Shown: one piece after another, positions 26,101 to 41,100 of the stretch
How positions within the stretch are numbered: position 1 is the stretch's first letter
Layout of the letters: each line of letters begins with the position of its first letter
Assembly (NCBI GenBank): GCA_014621425.1
Contig: JAANBB010000063.1
Location: forward strand, 62,001 to 126,000
Length of the DNA: 64,000 nucleotides
Reading direction: 5' to 3'
From: Cylindrodendrum hubeiense
Lineage: Eukaryota > Ascomycota > Sordariomycetes > Hypocreales > Nectriaceae
Notes under the pieces: generated by a model
What the model was told of the DNA's origin: nothing
Database searches by the model: none
The model's input: only the letters and a program-made list of their open reading frames with translations
Program-made: the position numbers and the translations under genes

Positions 26101-29100
26101 TGCTGATTGAATGCAGCTGTCACCTCGATGACGTTTGCAACCAAACCAGCAAGCTTCTCGGAGTTAGACGGCGACGCGATAGCAAGACGAGCACCAGTCT
26201 GATCAATGATTTGCTTGTAGCGTTGGACCGGGTGCGAGGGATCCAGAGGGACCCATGCGGCGCCGGCTTTCAGTATGGCCAACATCGAGACGAGGAACCA
26301 GATCGACTTCTCGTAGCATATATGAACGAGGTCTCCCATCTTCAGATCGTATTCGTCAATAAGATGAGAGGCCAATCTGTTGGCAGCATCATTGAGCTCG
26401 GAGTATGTCATCTCACCATCCCAAGAATGGATAGCAGGAGCATTGGGTTGGAGTCTCGTGCGAGCTTCAATGAGACCATGGACGGTCTCGCGGACGAACT
26501 CGGGAGCGTCGCCGTTGTATTCAATAGCCTTGTTCAGATCCCACTCACTGGCAACTTGGACGTTCTCCAAAGTTGCGTCTTGCTGGGCGACCAGCTGTTG
26601 GACAACCTGGCCAAAGTGTTGAGTCATGGCAGTAAGCTGGACCTCGCTGACAACGGCGGGATTGAAGATGAGCTTCACTTGCATGAATTCATCATGGGTG
26701 AAAGCCTGCAGTACCAAGGGATAGGTAAAGTAGCCGTCAATTGCCTCCTCTTCGCCGTATGTTTCCGGATCAGCTGCCAGGAGGATTGCGTCGGATGCAT
26801 CATCTGTGCTGAGGTGCTGCATCGGCTGGACCACAAACAAGCTGGAAAAGTCGCAAGCTTCTTGGATCTCTGGGCTGATTTTGGAAATATTGCGAAGACC
26901 AAACTGCTCGTATGCCACCATCTCGGATGCTTGGTGCTGAACATCCTCGAGGAAGCTTGAAACCGTTTGGCTTTTGTCAAGGCGTGCGCGAATAGGAACA
27001 GTGGCCACCACAGGACCAGCCATCTTATCCACGCCAATAACCTGCGCATGACGACCAGAAACAGTCGTTCCAAAGCAGATATCATCGGTATCTGAATATC
27101 GGGCAAGGACAATCGCCCAAGCGGCGCGCAGGATAGTAGCCTTGGTAATTGAGGTACTTGCCATCTTCGGTAACTTGATGGTATCCATCATCACCCGGGT
27201 AGCAGGCTTCTCATCCGCGATTTGGTCTGTTCGCGGGAAGGTAGCGCGCTGGGCTCCGTCCAGTTGCGTCTTCCAGTATTGCTCTGCTGCAGTGTCATCG
27301 AGCTGGGTGGTGTAGTTGATGAAGCTCGAATAGGGCTGTAGGGTAGCAATCGCGTCTCCTCGGTAAATACTGTGGAGCGTCGACATGATGAGGTTCAAAG
27401 TCCATCCATCAAAGACAGTGTGGTGAATGAAGAGCGCGAAATAGCGCTCGCCTGACTTGTCATTGACAATAGCAAACCGGCAAAGGCTTGAGTTGTATGT
27501 CATGTTCATTGCCGTGGTAGACATCATGAAGGAGCTCATGTCAAGACCCTCCGTGATCTGCCAAACAGCCTTTTCTCGGACAACAGCCTGGATTGACAAC
27601 CCATCACGCGACACAATTCGTGTGCGCAGGTTAGCGCAGAGCTCGAAAGTCTGCTCCCACGCAGCCCTGAAGCGAGTGATGTCAATGGTGCGAGAGAGGC
27701 GATACACATACTTTCCGATGTACGAGCCCGGCTGCTTAACCGTTAGAGCCATGAGACTCTCTTGGAGGCTGGTACAAGGGTACGCGTCCTCGATCTCCTG
27801 TTCTTCTAACAGATCGCACAGGTTGGTAACGTGCGACTTCAGAGAATCCACCTCGTGACTTGGCAGCATGCTGAAAGGCGCCATGGTGTAGGTCATTCCC
27901 TTGTCGGAAACGACAGCAGTAGTAGCCATGTAGCTCAATCGGGAATTTTCGAAGATCTTGGCAATTGTCAGGCTGATGCCATGTTGCTGGGCAAGGGATA
28001 CCAGCTGAATAGCATTGATGGAGTCACCACCAATTTGGAGGAAGCTATCATTCTTGCCAATTTGTTCTGGGTTGATCTTGAGAACCTCGGCCCAAATGGC
28101 TCGAAGCTTGAACTCCATGGCGGTTGTTGGCTCAACTCTCTCCTCGCTAGCTAGGGCATAGGTGTTGAAATGCTCCTGCGTGATGGTGCTCGCAAGAGTG
28201 CGTAGCTTCTTGCGATCGAGCTTGAGAGTGCCTCCAAGTGGCATAGTGTGAAGCGGTAGGAAGAGACTGGGAATCATATAGCCTGGGAGGATGCGCTTCA
28301 GATCGTCAATGATGCGGCTGAAGGATTGACGTAGGGTATCATCCATTGGTAGAATCCAATCGGAGAGGTCTTCACTGGCGATATTGCTGCTTCCCTTGGA
28401 CTGGTTCTCACTGAAAGTGACAAAGGCGACAAGCGCGTCATGGGCATCGCGGCGAATGACATCGACTGCAGTGAAAGTGGCCTCTCGCAATGTCTGCTTG
28501 ATGTGATACTCGATCTCACCAAGCTCCACACGATTACCACGAACCTTGACTTGCATATCGCGTCTTCCTAGATACTCCATGGTACCATCAAGTCGATACC
28601 GAACCAAATCGCCAGTCTTGAAGAATTGGCGAGTATCGTCAGCTGAAGACTCAGGAAGCCATTCGACACTCTGGATGAAGGAAGCTTCGGTTCTCTCCTT
28701 GTCATTGAGGTAGCCTCGGGCCATTTGCCTTTGGACGAGGAGCTCTCCGGTACATCCAATAGGCGCAAGGCGTTGATGATTATCAGGCTCAACAACCCAG
28801 CAATCACAACCGAATCCACGGCCGATAGTTGAGGGAGGCTCGTCCACAGACTGGTACACATGTGAGGTACAGAATACCGAGATTTCAGAAGGACCATAAG
28901 CATTTGCGATCGTAGCATGCCCGAACCAGGTATCCAAGACATCCTTAGCAGGTGCCTCACCAACAAGGATCAGCAGCTTAATCGAGGGGAGATCAGCTGG
29001 TAGGAGGGTCCTCAGGAAGGTCGACGTCAATAGTGCCGTATTAACCTGCGACTGGTTGATGAAGGGCGTGATGGCCTCTAGTCGCTCAGCAGCAGACGGA

Positions 29101-32100
29101 ATGCATACTGTACCGCCATAAATAAGAGTCTCGAAAATCTCGCTCAAGCTGACGTCAAAGGCGTAGCTAGAGAACTGCAACACTCGAGATTTCTCATTGA
29201 GACTGTATGCCCTGCCGTGGCCAACACATGTAGTGCTGAGAGCAGCGTGATCCACGAGGAATGCCTTGGGCTTTCCAGTGGAGCCCGATGTAAAGAGAAT
29301 GTAGGCCGCATCTGAAGGCGTTGGCTTGATCAATAAGGCATTGCGGCCTCGTGTTGGGGTTGACAGGTCAGCGATCGAGGAAGGTGACAGCTCAATCATG
29401 TGCTCGACCATACCCTCGCAGGATGCCTTGGTGGATGGCGAGACGATCATAAAGCGAGCTCTGGCTTCGTCGATGATCGCCTGGCGGCGGTTGGCAGGGT
29501 GTGAAGGATCGATCGGAATAAAGACACCACCAGCCTTAAGAATTCCGACCATCGCGACAACTGCCCACATGGACTTTTCGAAGCAGAATGGGATCGCTGT
29601 CTCCAGCGTCACACCAAGCTTCGAGAGATGAGCAGCTAGGATGTTTGAGAGGCGATCCAGCTGGCCATAAGTAAGTGTGCCTTCTGAAGTGACAAGGGCC
29701 TCGTGATCGGGAGAAAGAATAGCACGCATGGAAATCAAGTCGTGCACGCAGGCATTGACCGGAATGCTATCGGCTGTGTTCCAAGACGTTGCCTTTTCAA
29801 GATCCCAATCGCTAGACAACGACACTGTCGCCAGCGGGGTCTCATCTTGGACGAGCAATTGCTGGACGACGTGGTCGAAATGTTGAGACAACGCACGAAG
29901 CTGGTCTTCGGCGATGATCTCGGGGTTGTACATGAATGACAGCTCGATAGAGTCGGCAAATGTCATGCATTGAAGAACCAGAGGGTACGTGAAGTAACCG
30001 TCCAGAGCTTCCTGCTCGTCGAATGCCTCGGAGCCGGCAGCCGAGATGAGAACAGCTTCCTCAGAGCTGTCCGTCAAGGTCATCTTCGGTTGGATAACTA
30101 GCAAGCTGGACAGCTGGCAAGCATCCTCGGCACTTGGGCTGAGCTTCGAAATGCTGCGCAGACCGTATTGCTCATATGGAACCATCTCAGAGGCTTGCTG
30201 CTGGACGGCCTGCAGGAAGCTCAGGACCCCGTTGCTGCTGTCAATCTGAACGCGGACAGGAACAGTGGCGACGGCTGGACCAGCCATTCTTTCAATGCCG
30301 GCGACGGAGGCATGACGGCCAGAGATGGTGGTACCGAAGCAGATGTCATCGCTATCGCTGTATCGTGCAAGGACAATGGCCCATGCTGCCCGAAGAATTG
30401 TAGCTTTCGTGATAGTGGTGTGAGTCGTGTCGGGGAAGTTGATGCTCGTCTTCAAGATCTTGCTAGCCGGTTGGGATTCCGTGACAGGATCGACTCTGGG
30501 GAACGTCGCACGCTGAGCACCGTCTAGCTGGTCCTTCCAGTATGTGGAAGCATCATTCTCATCGATTTGAGCGATGTAGTTGATGAAGCCCGAGTATGGC
30601 TGTAGCTCGGGTGCTGACTGGCCTCGGTACAAGCTCTCAAGCGTGCCAAGAACCATACCCAGACTCCAACCATCAAAGACAGCGTGATGGATGACCAGCA
30701 CGAAATATTGCTCACCAGTGGCCTCCGTAATAAGAGCATAGCGGCACAGGCGGGAGCCGTACTGCATCTCCATGGACTTGATAGAATCCAACATGGTTCG
30801 AAGATCGAGATTCTCTGTAGACTCCCAGGCAAGCTCGTCTTGGACAATAGCCTGGATCGAGGCTCCGTTATGAGCCACAATCCTGGTGCGCAAGTTGGCA
30901 TAGAGCCCAACAGTACGAGCCCAGGAATCTTTGAAGGCAGCCAGGTCGATGGACTCGGGAAGGCGGTAGACATACTTGGCAATGTAAGAGCCAGGCTGCT
31001 TCACGGCCAATGCCATGAGACCTTCTTGAAGACTTGTGCAGGGGTAGGCATCTTCAATAACCTGACCACTGGGGAGATCAGATTGCTCACGTGCAGTGAT
31101 AAGGATGTCATCAAGCTGCTCGGATGGGAGAAGACCAAAAGGCTCCAGCTCATCCAGCTCTTCTTCGCCCTCGGCAACCTTCTCAGCCACAGCAGAGAGG
31201 CGAGGATCGGCAAAGATGTCCTTGACAGTGACCATGAGTCCAGCATCTCGGGCATTGGAAACGAATTGAATAGCAGTGATAGAATCACCACCAATGCGCA
31301 AGAAACTGTCGTCTCGGCCAATCGATTCTCTAGGGATCTTGAGGATCTCCGCCCACATCTTCTGCAGGGTGCCTTCCATTCGCGTCACAGGGGCGCGTTT
31401 CTCACCATCAACGAGAGAATATTTGCTCAAGGCCTCGCGATCAAGGGCAGATGTGAGGCGCTTGAGACCACTTCTGTCGAGCTTCGTAGAGGTGATAGAA
31501 GGCATGAAGCGGCAAGGGAAGAAGATTGTGGGGAGCATGTAGCTGGGGAGCGCCATGCTGAGTTGCCCAATAGCAGCAGTAACCAAGCTCTTCTGATGGC
31601 CCGTAAGCGGGAGGAAGATACTCTCAGAATCCACAGTAGAGCCAGCACTGCTGGTGGTTCGGGTCTCGTCGCTGAAGCAATAGTATGCAGCGAGATTGGT
31701 ACCAGCATCTCCGCGATGCACGTCCACCACAACCTGCTTGACGTCCTTGAGTGCGGCGCGCAAGTGGTGTTCAACTTCGCCAAGTTCCACACGGAGACCG
31801 CGGATCTTGACTTGTGTGTCCTTGCGGCTAACAAACTCAATGGTCCCGTCTGCATTATAGTAGCACAAATCGCCGGACTTGAAAAACCTGTTCCAGTATG
31901 GTGACGTTTGCTGCGGTGCCCAAGAGGGAAGCTGGGTCACTGTAGCCGCAGCAGTTCTGACTGGGTCGTCAAGATACTCTCGCAGAATAGTAGGACCCTG
32001 GATCACCACCTCACCGATACAACCTGTAGGGGCTAACTTCTGGTTGTCCTCGGGATCGACGATCCAGCAATAGCCACCAACTTGGCGACCTACAGTCTGG

Positions 32101-35100
32101 GGGGACTCATCGGCTGAGTACCATTCGTGAAGCGTACTGAAGACACAGGTCTCGGCAGGACCCCAGCCGGTGACAAGGCGAAGCTTGCCAACCCAGTTCT
32201 CAAACACGTCACGACCAACAGCCTCACCAGTAAGAAGCAGAAGGTCGAGACCGGGTACGTCCTCAGGCTGTAGGGTGCGGGCGAAAGCGGGGGTCAAGAA
32301 GGCCCAGTTGACCCTCATATCGTTGATAAAGTGCTTGAGACCACTTGTGCGAGTATCCTCAGATGGGATACAAAGGGCTGCTCCGGAGATCAAGGGGGCG
32401 ATGATTTCACCAATGCAGAGATCGAAAACAAAGGAAGCGAATTGCAAGATTCTGACCTCCTGTGTTAAGCCGAGTCTCTTGGCAATAGCCGTTTGACTGG
32501 TGCAAAGAGCGCCGTGTTGCATAACCAAGCCCTTAGGCGTACCCGTGCTGCCGGAGGTGAATAGCACGTATGCGGCGTCGTCGGGAGTGACTGAGGTGAC
32601 TGGCGCAGGTGGGGAGTCCATATCAAACATGAGCTCCCGGTCTAGCACAGCAGAAACCTCTACTACATTGGCCACCAGATCGGCACACTTCTCGGCAGTA
32701 GTAGGAGATGCTAAAGCGACGCGGGCTCGGGTCTGCTTCACGATCTGTTGCTGACGCTGAAGTGGGTGTGAGGGATCCAAGGGAACCCAAGCGGCGCCAG
32801 CTTTGTTAATAGCCATAATAGCGACAAAGAACCACAGCGACTTCTCAAAGCAGACATGGACAAAGTCGCCTGCCTTGACCTTGACCGCATCGATCAGGTA
32901 GTGGGCCAGCCTGTTTGATGTTCGGTTGAGTTGAGAATATGTCAGCTCGCCATCCCAGGCTAGGATAGCAGGGAAGTTGGGGTGGCTCTTAGCCTTGGCC
33001 TCGATAAGCTGATGAACACAGGCACGAACAATCTCGGGGTGGTCGTCATTGAAGCTGACAGCCTTCTGGAAATCCCATTCGCTGGCAACTGAGACAGTGC
33101 TCAGGGGCTTCTCGGATTGAGCCAACAGTTGCTGCACGGTATGGTCGAAGTGGTAAGACAGGGCTTCGACCTGGGACTCAGATACGATGGCGGGGTTGTA
33201 GATGACCATGAGCTCGACGTGGTCATCGTGTGTCAATCCTTGCAAAACCAGCGGGTAACTGAAGTATCCTTCTAGAGACTCTTCCTCGTATTCGTCCGAG
33301 TCAACTGAAAGGAGGGCCGATTCAGTCTCGCTGCCAGACTTGATCGCGTGCTGGACTGGCTGAACGACAAGCAGACTGGAGAAGTCGCAGGCTTCCTGAA
33401 CCTCAGAGCTAAGCTTGGTAATATTGCGAAGACCAAACTGCTCATACGCGACCATCTCCGAGGCTTGCTGCTGAATGTCCTGTAGGAGGCCTGATACTGG
33501 CTGTTGCTTATCAAGACGCACTCTGACTGGGACAGTAGCAACAGCGGGTCCGGCCATCTTATCAACGCCGGCGACAGGTGCGTGTCGGCCTGAAACTGTT
33601 GTTCCAAAGCAAACATCGTCTGTGTCGCAATACCTCGCAAGCACGATGGCCCACGCGGCACGTAGAATTGTGGCCTTAGTGATGGAGGTGTCTACCAAAT
33701 CGGTATACGCAATCTTCGTCTTCATAATGCGGACCTTCTGCTGGGACTCACTAGCGTCGGCGCGGGGAAACGTCGCACGCTGAGCGCCTTCAAGCTGATC
33801 CTTCCAGTACCCAGTAGCCTCATCGTGGTCAATCTCTGTGACGTACTTGATGAAGCCAGAATAGGGCTGGAGTGCCTGGACGGATTCGCCGCGGTAAATA
33901 GTGTGGAGGGTGCTCAGCGCCACGTTCAAACTCCAACCGTCGAAGATAGCGTGATGGATATTGAGGATGAAGTAAACCTTTCCGCTAGCTTGACGCAATA
34001 GAGCATAACGGCAGAGTCGGGAGCCGTACTGCATTGTCGTTCCCTTGGTGGTGTTCATGAAAGAGGCGAGGTCCAGACCATCGGTAGCCTCCCATGAGGG
34101 CTCTTGTCGAACAATAGCCTGGGTCGAGACACCCTCGTGCAGAATGATCCTGGTGCGCAGGTTACCGCAAATCTCGAGTGTGCGCTCCCATGCCGCCTTG
34201 AAGGAAGCAATGTCAACGTTCTTTGGCAACGTGTAAATGTTCTTGGCGATATAAGAGCCCGGCTGCTTAACTGCCAAAGCCATAAGGCCTTCCTGGAGAC
34301 TTGTGCAGGGGTAGGCATCCTCGATGACCTGGTCGCTGCTGAGGTCGGACTGGGCCTGGATGGTCGACACAACAGCCTCAACCTCGCTGCTGGCAAGCAT
34401 CTCGAAAGGCTTGACCTCGCGCGCGTCAATGATGTCGCCCTCAACCATCTTTTCGGCTACGGCGGACAGTCGAGGATCAGCGAAAATATCTCTGACCGTA
34501 ATCGACAAGCCGGCGTCTCGGGCAGCAGTAACGAATTGAATCGCGACGATGGAGTCACCTCCAATACGCATAAAGCTATCATCGCGGCCAATGGATTCCG
34601 CAGGCATCTTCAAGATGCTCGCCCACATTTCTTGCACCCGCTTCTCCATCGGCGTCTCAGGTGCACGCTTTTCGCTATCCACAAGTGAGTGCTTGACTAG
34701 CACCTCAGAGGATAGCGAAGATGTCATGCGCTTCAATTCGCCACGATCCAATTTGGTAGATGTAATTGAGGGCATGAAGCGGCAGGGGAAGAACATGGTC
34801 GGAATCATGTAGCTGGGCAGGGCAACAGTCAAGTTGCCAACTGCAGCCGTGATTTGGGTCTTCAGATCGCCAGCAAGCGGAAGGAAGATGTTTTCAGCAT
34901 TGACATCAGCACGGCCGGAAGTGCGGGTCTCGTCGCTGTAGCTGTAATAAGCGATGAGGTTTGTGCCAGCATCTCCCTTGAAGACATCCACCACGACTTG
35001 GTGCACGCCGTCAAGAGATTCGCGCAAATGGTGCTCAACCTCGCCCAATTCAACACGAAGACCACGAATCTTGACCTGGGTATCCTTGCGGCTGACGAAT

Positions 35101-38100
35101 TCGATAGTTCCGTCAGGGTTGTAGTAGCAAAGATCTCCGGACTTGAAGAAACGGTTCCAGTAAGGCGACGACTCGCGACGAGGCGCCCACTCAGGAAGAG
35201 AGGTAACCATCGACGCTTGCGTCTTGACAGGATCATCGAGGTATTCACGCAGCAGAGTCGGGCCCTGGATGACGACTTCACCAACGCAGCCGATTGGGGC
35301 TAGTTTCTGAGGATCTTGGGGATCAACGATCCAGCAGAAGCCACCGACCTGTCGACCAACGGTTTGAGGGGATTCCTTTGCCGATGTCCACTCATGCAGG
35401 GTGCTGAAAACACACGTCTCAGCGGGACCCCAGCCGGTGGTTAGGCGCAGCTTGCCAACCCAGTTCTCAAACACATCTCGCCCAACAGCCTCGCCCGTCA
35501 GGAGCAGAAGCTCGAGACCGGGCATATCTTCTGGCTTCAAGGTTCGTGCGAAAGAGGGGGTAAGGAAGGCCCAGGTGACCTCCATCTCATTGATGAAGTT
35601 CTTAAGACCGCTCAAACGTGTGTCTTCGGATGGGACGCAGAGGGTAGCTCCGGTAATCAAGGGTGCCACAATCTCGCTGATGCAAAGATCGAAGACATAG
35701 GAAGCGAATTGGAGGATCTTGACCTGCGACGTCATGCCCAGTCTCTTGCAAATAGCAGTTTGGCTAGTGCACACACCGCTGTGGATCATGACAAAGCCCT
35801 TAGGAGTGCCAGTACTTCCAGACGTAAACAGAACGTAAGCAGCGTGGTCTGGAGTAACACGGCAGATAGGTGCGGAAGGAGTGCCCATCGAATCAGTGAG
35901 CTTCTGATCGAACGCAGCTGTGACTTCGACAATCTCCGGCACGAGGGTAGCGCATTTCGCAGCATTTCCGGCTGAGCAGAGAGCCAGACGCGCCCGAGTC
36001 TGCTGGATGATTGTCTTCTGTCGCTGGATAGGGTGCGAGGGGTCCAATGGAACCCAGGCGGCACCGGATTTGTTGATAGCCAAAATAGAGACGAAGAACC
36101 AGACAGACTTCTCGAAGAAGACATGTACCAGATCTCCGACCTTGACTTTAGCAACTTCCACCAAATGATGGGCCAGTCTGTTGGCAGCATAATTGAGTTG
36201 GGAGTATGTTAGGACGCCATCCCAAGCCTGGATAGCGATGGCATCGGGCTGACTGTTGGCGTGTGCTTCAACAAGCTGATGAACGCAAGCACGGATAATT
36301 TCGGGATCCTCCGTGTTGTAGTCAACAGCCCGAACCGTATCCCAATCATTGGCGATGGAAATGGTGCTCAAGGCAGCATCCCCCTTCGTAAGGAGCTGCT
36401 GAACAGCATGATCGAAGTGGTTAGATAGCGCCTCCAGTTGGGCTTCAGCGACGACGTCGGGGTTGTAGATGAGAAGGAGCTCAACGTGGTCGTTGTAGGT
36501 AAGTCCCTGAAGCACCAGCGGGTATGTAAAGTAACCCTCCAGAGCTCCATCGTCAGACTGCTCTGAGCCATCGGCCACGAGAACTGTCTCTGTGGACTCG
36601 GCCGAGGTGGGCACGTGCTGCACTGGCTGGATAACCAACAAGCTAGAGAAGTCACAAGCTTCCTTAGCAGTAGCTCCAAGCTTGGAAATGTTACGCAGAC
36701 CAAATTGCTCATGCGCAACCATGTCTGTCGCCTGTTGCTGGATATCTTCAAGGAAGCTTGACACAGCGCGGTCAGTATCGAGACGAATTCTGATGGGCAC
36801 AGTAGCAACCGTGGGTCCGGCCATTTTGTCGATACCAGTGACAGCACTCTGGCGACTGGAGACCGAAGTACCGAAGCAGACGTCGTTGGTATCGCAGTAT
36901 CGTGCCAGCACAATAGCCCATGCGGCTCGGAGGATGGTTGCCTTTGTGATGGAGTTGTCGCTACCGGTAGGGAACTGGATTTTGGTCGTCATCGTTCGGC
37001 TGGTAGGCTTAGAATCCGACACAATATCCATACGAGGGAAGATAGCACTCTGAGCACCCTCAAGTTGAGCCTCCCAATAAGCAGACGCCTCATCCGTATC
37101 GAGGTTCGCAACGAAGTTGATGAACTTGGAATAGGGTTGCAACGCGGGGGTAGGCTCGTCCCGGTAGAGGCCATAGAAGGTGTTAAGGATCACATTCAAG
37201 GACCAACCATCAAATACTGCGTGGTGGATAATAAGGACAAAGTAGCGCTTTCCGTCCTTGTCGGTGACAAGAGCGTAGCGGCAAAGTCGGGAACCATATT
37301 GCATCTCCAGGGTCTTCGCAGACTCCATGAAAGATTCGGTGTCGTAGCCCGTAGTGGATTCCCAAACCGGCTGCTCGCGGAGAACAGTCTGGTATGAGAT
37401 GCCATTATAGCCGACGATCCTGGTTCGCAGGTTACCACACAGCTGCACAGTCTGGTTCCAAGCAGCCTTGAATCGAGCGGTATCAATATGGCTGGGAACC
37501 GAGTAGACATATTTGGCAATGTATGAACCAGGCTGCTTGACAGCAAGAGCCATAAGACCTTCCTGGAGACTTGTGCAGGGATAAGCATCTTCGATACTTT
37601 CCTCATTGAGAACACGGCACTGGTCTCGAATAGCGCGCTTCACAATTTCGACCTCGTTGTCTGGCAGCAGGTTGAAGGGTTGCGCGTCATAGACCTCCTC
37701 CTCTTGGCCTTCAATCACCTTAGCGGCAACAGCCGAGAGTCGAGGGTCGGCAAAGACATCCTTGACAGTAATTGTCAAGCCGGCTTCGCTGGCATAAGTG
37801 ACGAACTGGATAGCAGTGATAGAGTCACCGCCAATGCGGAGGAAACTATCATCACGACCAATTTCCTGTGCAGGGATCTTGAGGATCTCCGCCCACATCT
37901 TTTGAAGGCGAACCTCCATAGTGGTAATTGGAGCCCGCTTCTCGCTATCGGCAAGAGAATACTGTGCTAGTGAAGCTCTGTCAAGCGAGGTCGTCAGACG
38001 CTTCAGGCCACCTCTATCCAGCTTCGTTGAGCTGATAGAGGGTAGGAACTGGCAGGGAAAGAACATGGACGGGACCATGTAGCTGGGAAGTTCCACGCTG

Positions 38101-41100
38101 AGCTGACCAATGGCAGCTGTAACTTGGCTCTTCAGATCAGCAGTGAGCGGAAGGAAAATAGTCTTATCGACTCCAGAGCTGTGGCGAGTCTCATCGGAGA
38201 AGCAGAAATAAGCCACAAGACTAGGTCCGGCATCTCCCTTGAGAACGTCGACCATAACCTGGCGCACGCCAGCCAAGGCGGCGCGAAGATGATGCTCAAC
38301 CTCTCCAAGCTCCACACGGAGGCCTCGGATCTTAACTTGAGTGTCCTTACGGCTCACGAATTCAATCGTGCCGTCCGCATTATAGTAGCAAAGATCACCA
38401 GACTTGAAGAATCGCGACCAGTGAGCTGCATTGTGGCGGGGCACCCACTCAGGGAGCGAGTTGACAGTCGACTGCGCAGTGATAACTGGGTTTGCCAGGT
38501 ATTCCCGCAGGATAGTCGGGCCCTGGATGACAACTTCGCCGATGCAGCCAGTAGGGGCAAGACGCGAAGGGTCATTGGGGTCAACAATCCAGCAGCGACC
38601 GGCGACAGGACGACCAACAGTCTGAGGGGACTCATCTACCGAGTGCCATTCGTGCAGGGTGCTGAACACACAGGTCTCAGCAGGGCCCCAACCGGTCACG
38701 AGGCGTAGCTTGCCGACCCAGGTTTCGAAGACATCGCGACCGACGGCTTCACCAGTCAGCAACAACAGCTCGAGGCCGGACATGTCCTCGGGCTTCAAAG
38801 TGCGCACGAAAGCCGGGGTAAGGAATGCCCAATTGATCTGCTGGGCATTGATGAATTCGCGAAGGCCGTTCATACGGGTGTCCTCGGAAGGAACACAAAG
38901 GGTAGCTCCGAAGAGCAACGGCGCGATGATCTCACCAATGCACAGATCAAAGACATAGGAAGCGAACTGAAGAATCCTGACAGAGGATGTCAATCCAAGT
39001 CGCTTTCCAATGGCAGTCTGACTGGTGCAGACAGCACCGTGCTGCATAACAAGACCCTTAGGAGTACCTGTGCTGCCGGAAGTGAAAAGGACATATACGG
39101 CGTGGTCCGGCGACACATCCCGGGCGGGCGGCTTGGGATCACGGCCGTAATTGTCAATCAACTCCTCGTCGAGCTCAGATGTGACCTCAATAACACTAGA
39201 TACCAGCGCGGCACTCTTGTCAAAGTTTTGCGGCGATGAAAGGATGACGGTGGCGCCAGTTTGGTCAATGATTTGCTTCTGGCGCGAGAGTGGGTGGGAG
39301 GGGTCTAGAGGCACCCAAGCACCGCCAGCCTTGTTGATGGCGAGCATGGTGACATAGAACCAGACCGACTTCTCAAAGCAAAGAGGCACGAAATCTCCCA
39401 GCTTGACACCAATATCATCCACAAGATAGGTGGCCAGTCGGTTGGCGGCACTGTTCAGCTGCGAGTAGGTCATGCGGCCATCCCAAGCCTGGATAGCAAT
39501 TGCGTGGGGTCGGCGGCGAGCCTGTACCTCGAACAGCTGGTGGACGCAAGTGCGGAGGATCTCGGGGTCCTCGGTGTTGTACTCAAGAGCCTTGGTAAGA
39601 TCCCACTCACTGGCAATCGAAACCGCACTGAGCTTTGCTTCCTGCTGGGTAAGAAGCTGCTGGACGGCGCTGTCGAAGTGGTGGGAGAGTGCCTGAAGCT
39701 GTTGCTCAGGAATAACGTTGGGGTTATAGATGAGAAGGAGCTCAACGTGGCTGTCATGCGTGAGTCCCTGGATGACCAAGGGATAGCTGAAATAACCTTC
39801 CAAAGCCTCTTCCTCGTACATCTCGGAGGCGGAAGAAAGCAGAGCCATCTCCGTGTCATCGCTTGCAGTGAACTCGTGCTGGACGGGCTGAATGACCAAC
39901 AAACTCGAGAACTCGCAGGCCTCATGGGCCTCAGGGCTCACCTTGGCAATGTTTCGGAGACCAAATTGCTCGTACGTAACCATCTTTGCGGCTTGTTGCT
40001 GCACACCGTCAAGGAAGTTGGAGACTGACTGCTCCTGGTCAAGGCGCACTCTGATTGGCACAGTAGCGACAGCCGGTCCAGCCATCTTATCAACGCCAGA
40101 AACCGGCGCGTGGCGACCAGAGACCGTTGTTCCAAAGCAGACATCGTCAGAGTCGCAGTATTTGGCGAGAACCATAGCCCAAGCACTGCGCAGGATCGTA
40201 GCCTTGGTAATAGAGTTGTCGGTTGACTCGGGGAAGGAAATCTTGGTCTTCATGACACGGCTGGCCGGCTTGGCGTCGGTCGCAGCATCCGCTCGAGGGA
40301 AGGTAGCGCGCTGCGCACCTTCGAGCTGGTCCTTCCAGTACGCACCAGCGGCGGGCTGGTCAATCTGGGTGACATAGCTGATGAAATCAGCGTAAGGACG
40401 GAGTGTCGGGACCGAGCCATCTCGATAAACGCTGTAGAGCGTGCTCAGAGCCACATTCAAACTCCAGCCATCGAATACGGCGTGATGCGCCATAAGCACA
40501 AAGAACTTCTCGCCAGTAGGCTCCGTGATCAAGGCATAGCGGGAGAGGCGCGATCCGTATTGCATATGGATGGATTTGGCAGACTCGAGGAAAGAGCTGA
40601 GTCCAAGGCCGTTTGTAGATTCCCAGGTAACCGCTTCGGGGACGACGGCCTGGATAGTAACACCATCCTGGATCACAATCCTCGTACGAAGATTGGTGCA
40701 GATCTCAATAGTGCGCTCCCAAGCGGACTTGAATCGAGTGATGTCAACACTCTCGGGCAAGCGATAAATGTTCTTCGCAATGTAAGAGCCTGGCTGTTTG
40801 ACAGCCAGAGCCATAAGACCTTCTTGAAGACTGGTGCAAGGGTAGGCATCTTCCACTTCCACGTTGGAGGGGAGGCTGCACTGATCCCGAATAGCGAGCT
40901 TAATCGTGTCAAGCTCGCCGCTAGGCAGGAGACTGAAAGGCTCTGACGGGGAGAAGTGTTCCTCGCCCTCGACAGTGCTAGCAGCCACAGCTGACAGTCG
41001 GGGGTCAGCGAAGACATCCTTGACGGTAATCAGGAGGCCAGCGTCTCGGGCAGTAGTGACGAATTGAATGGCTGAAATAGAGTCACCACCAATTCGCAAG

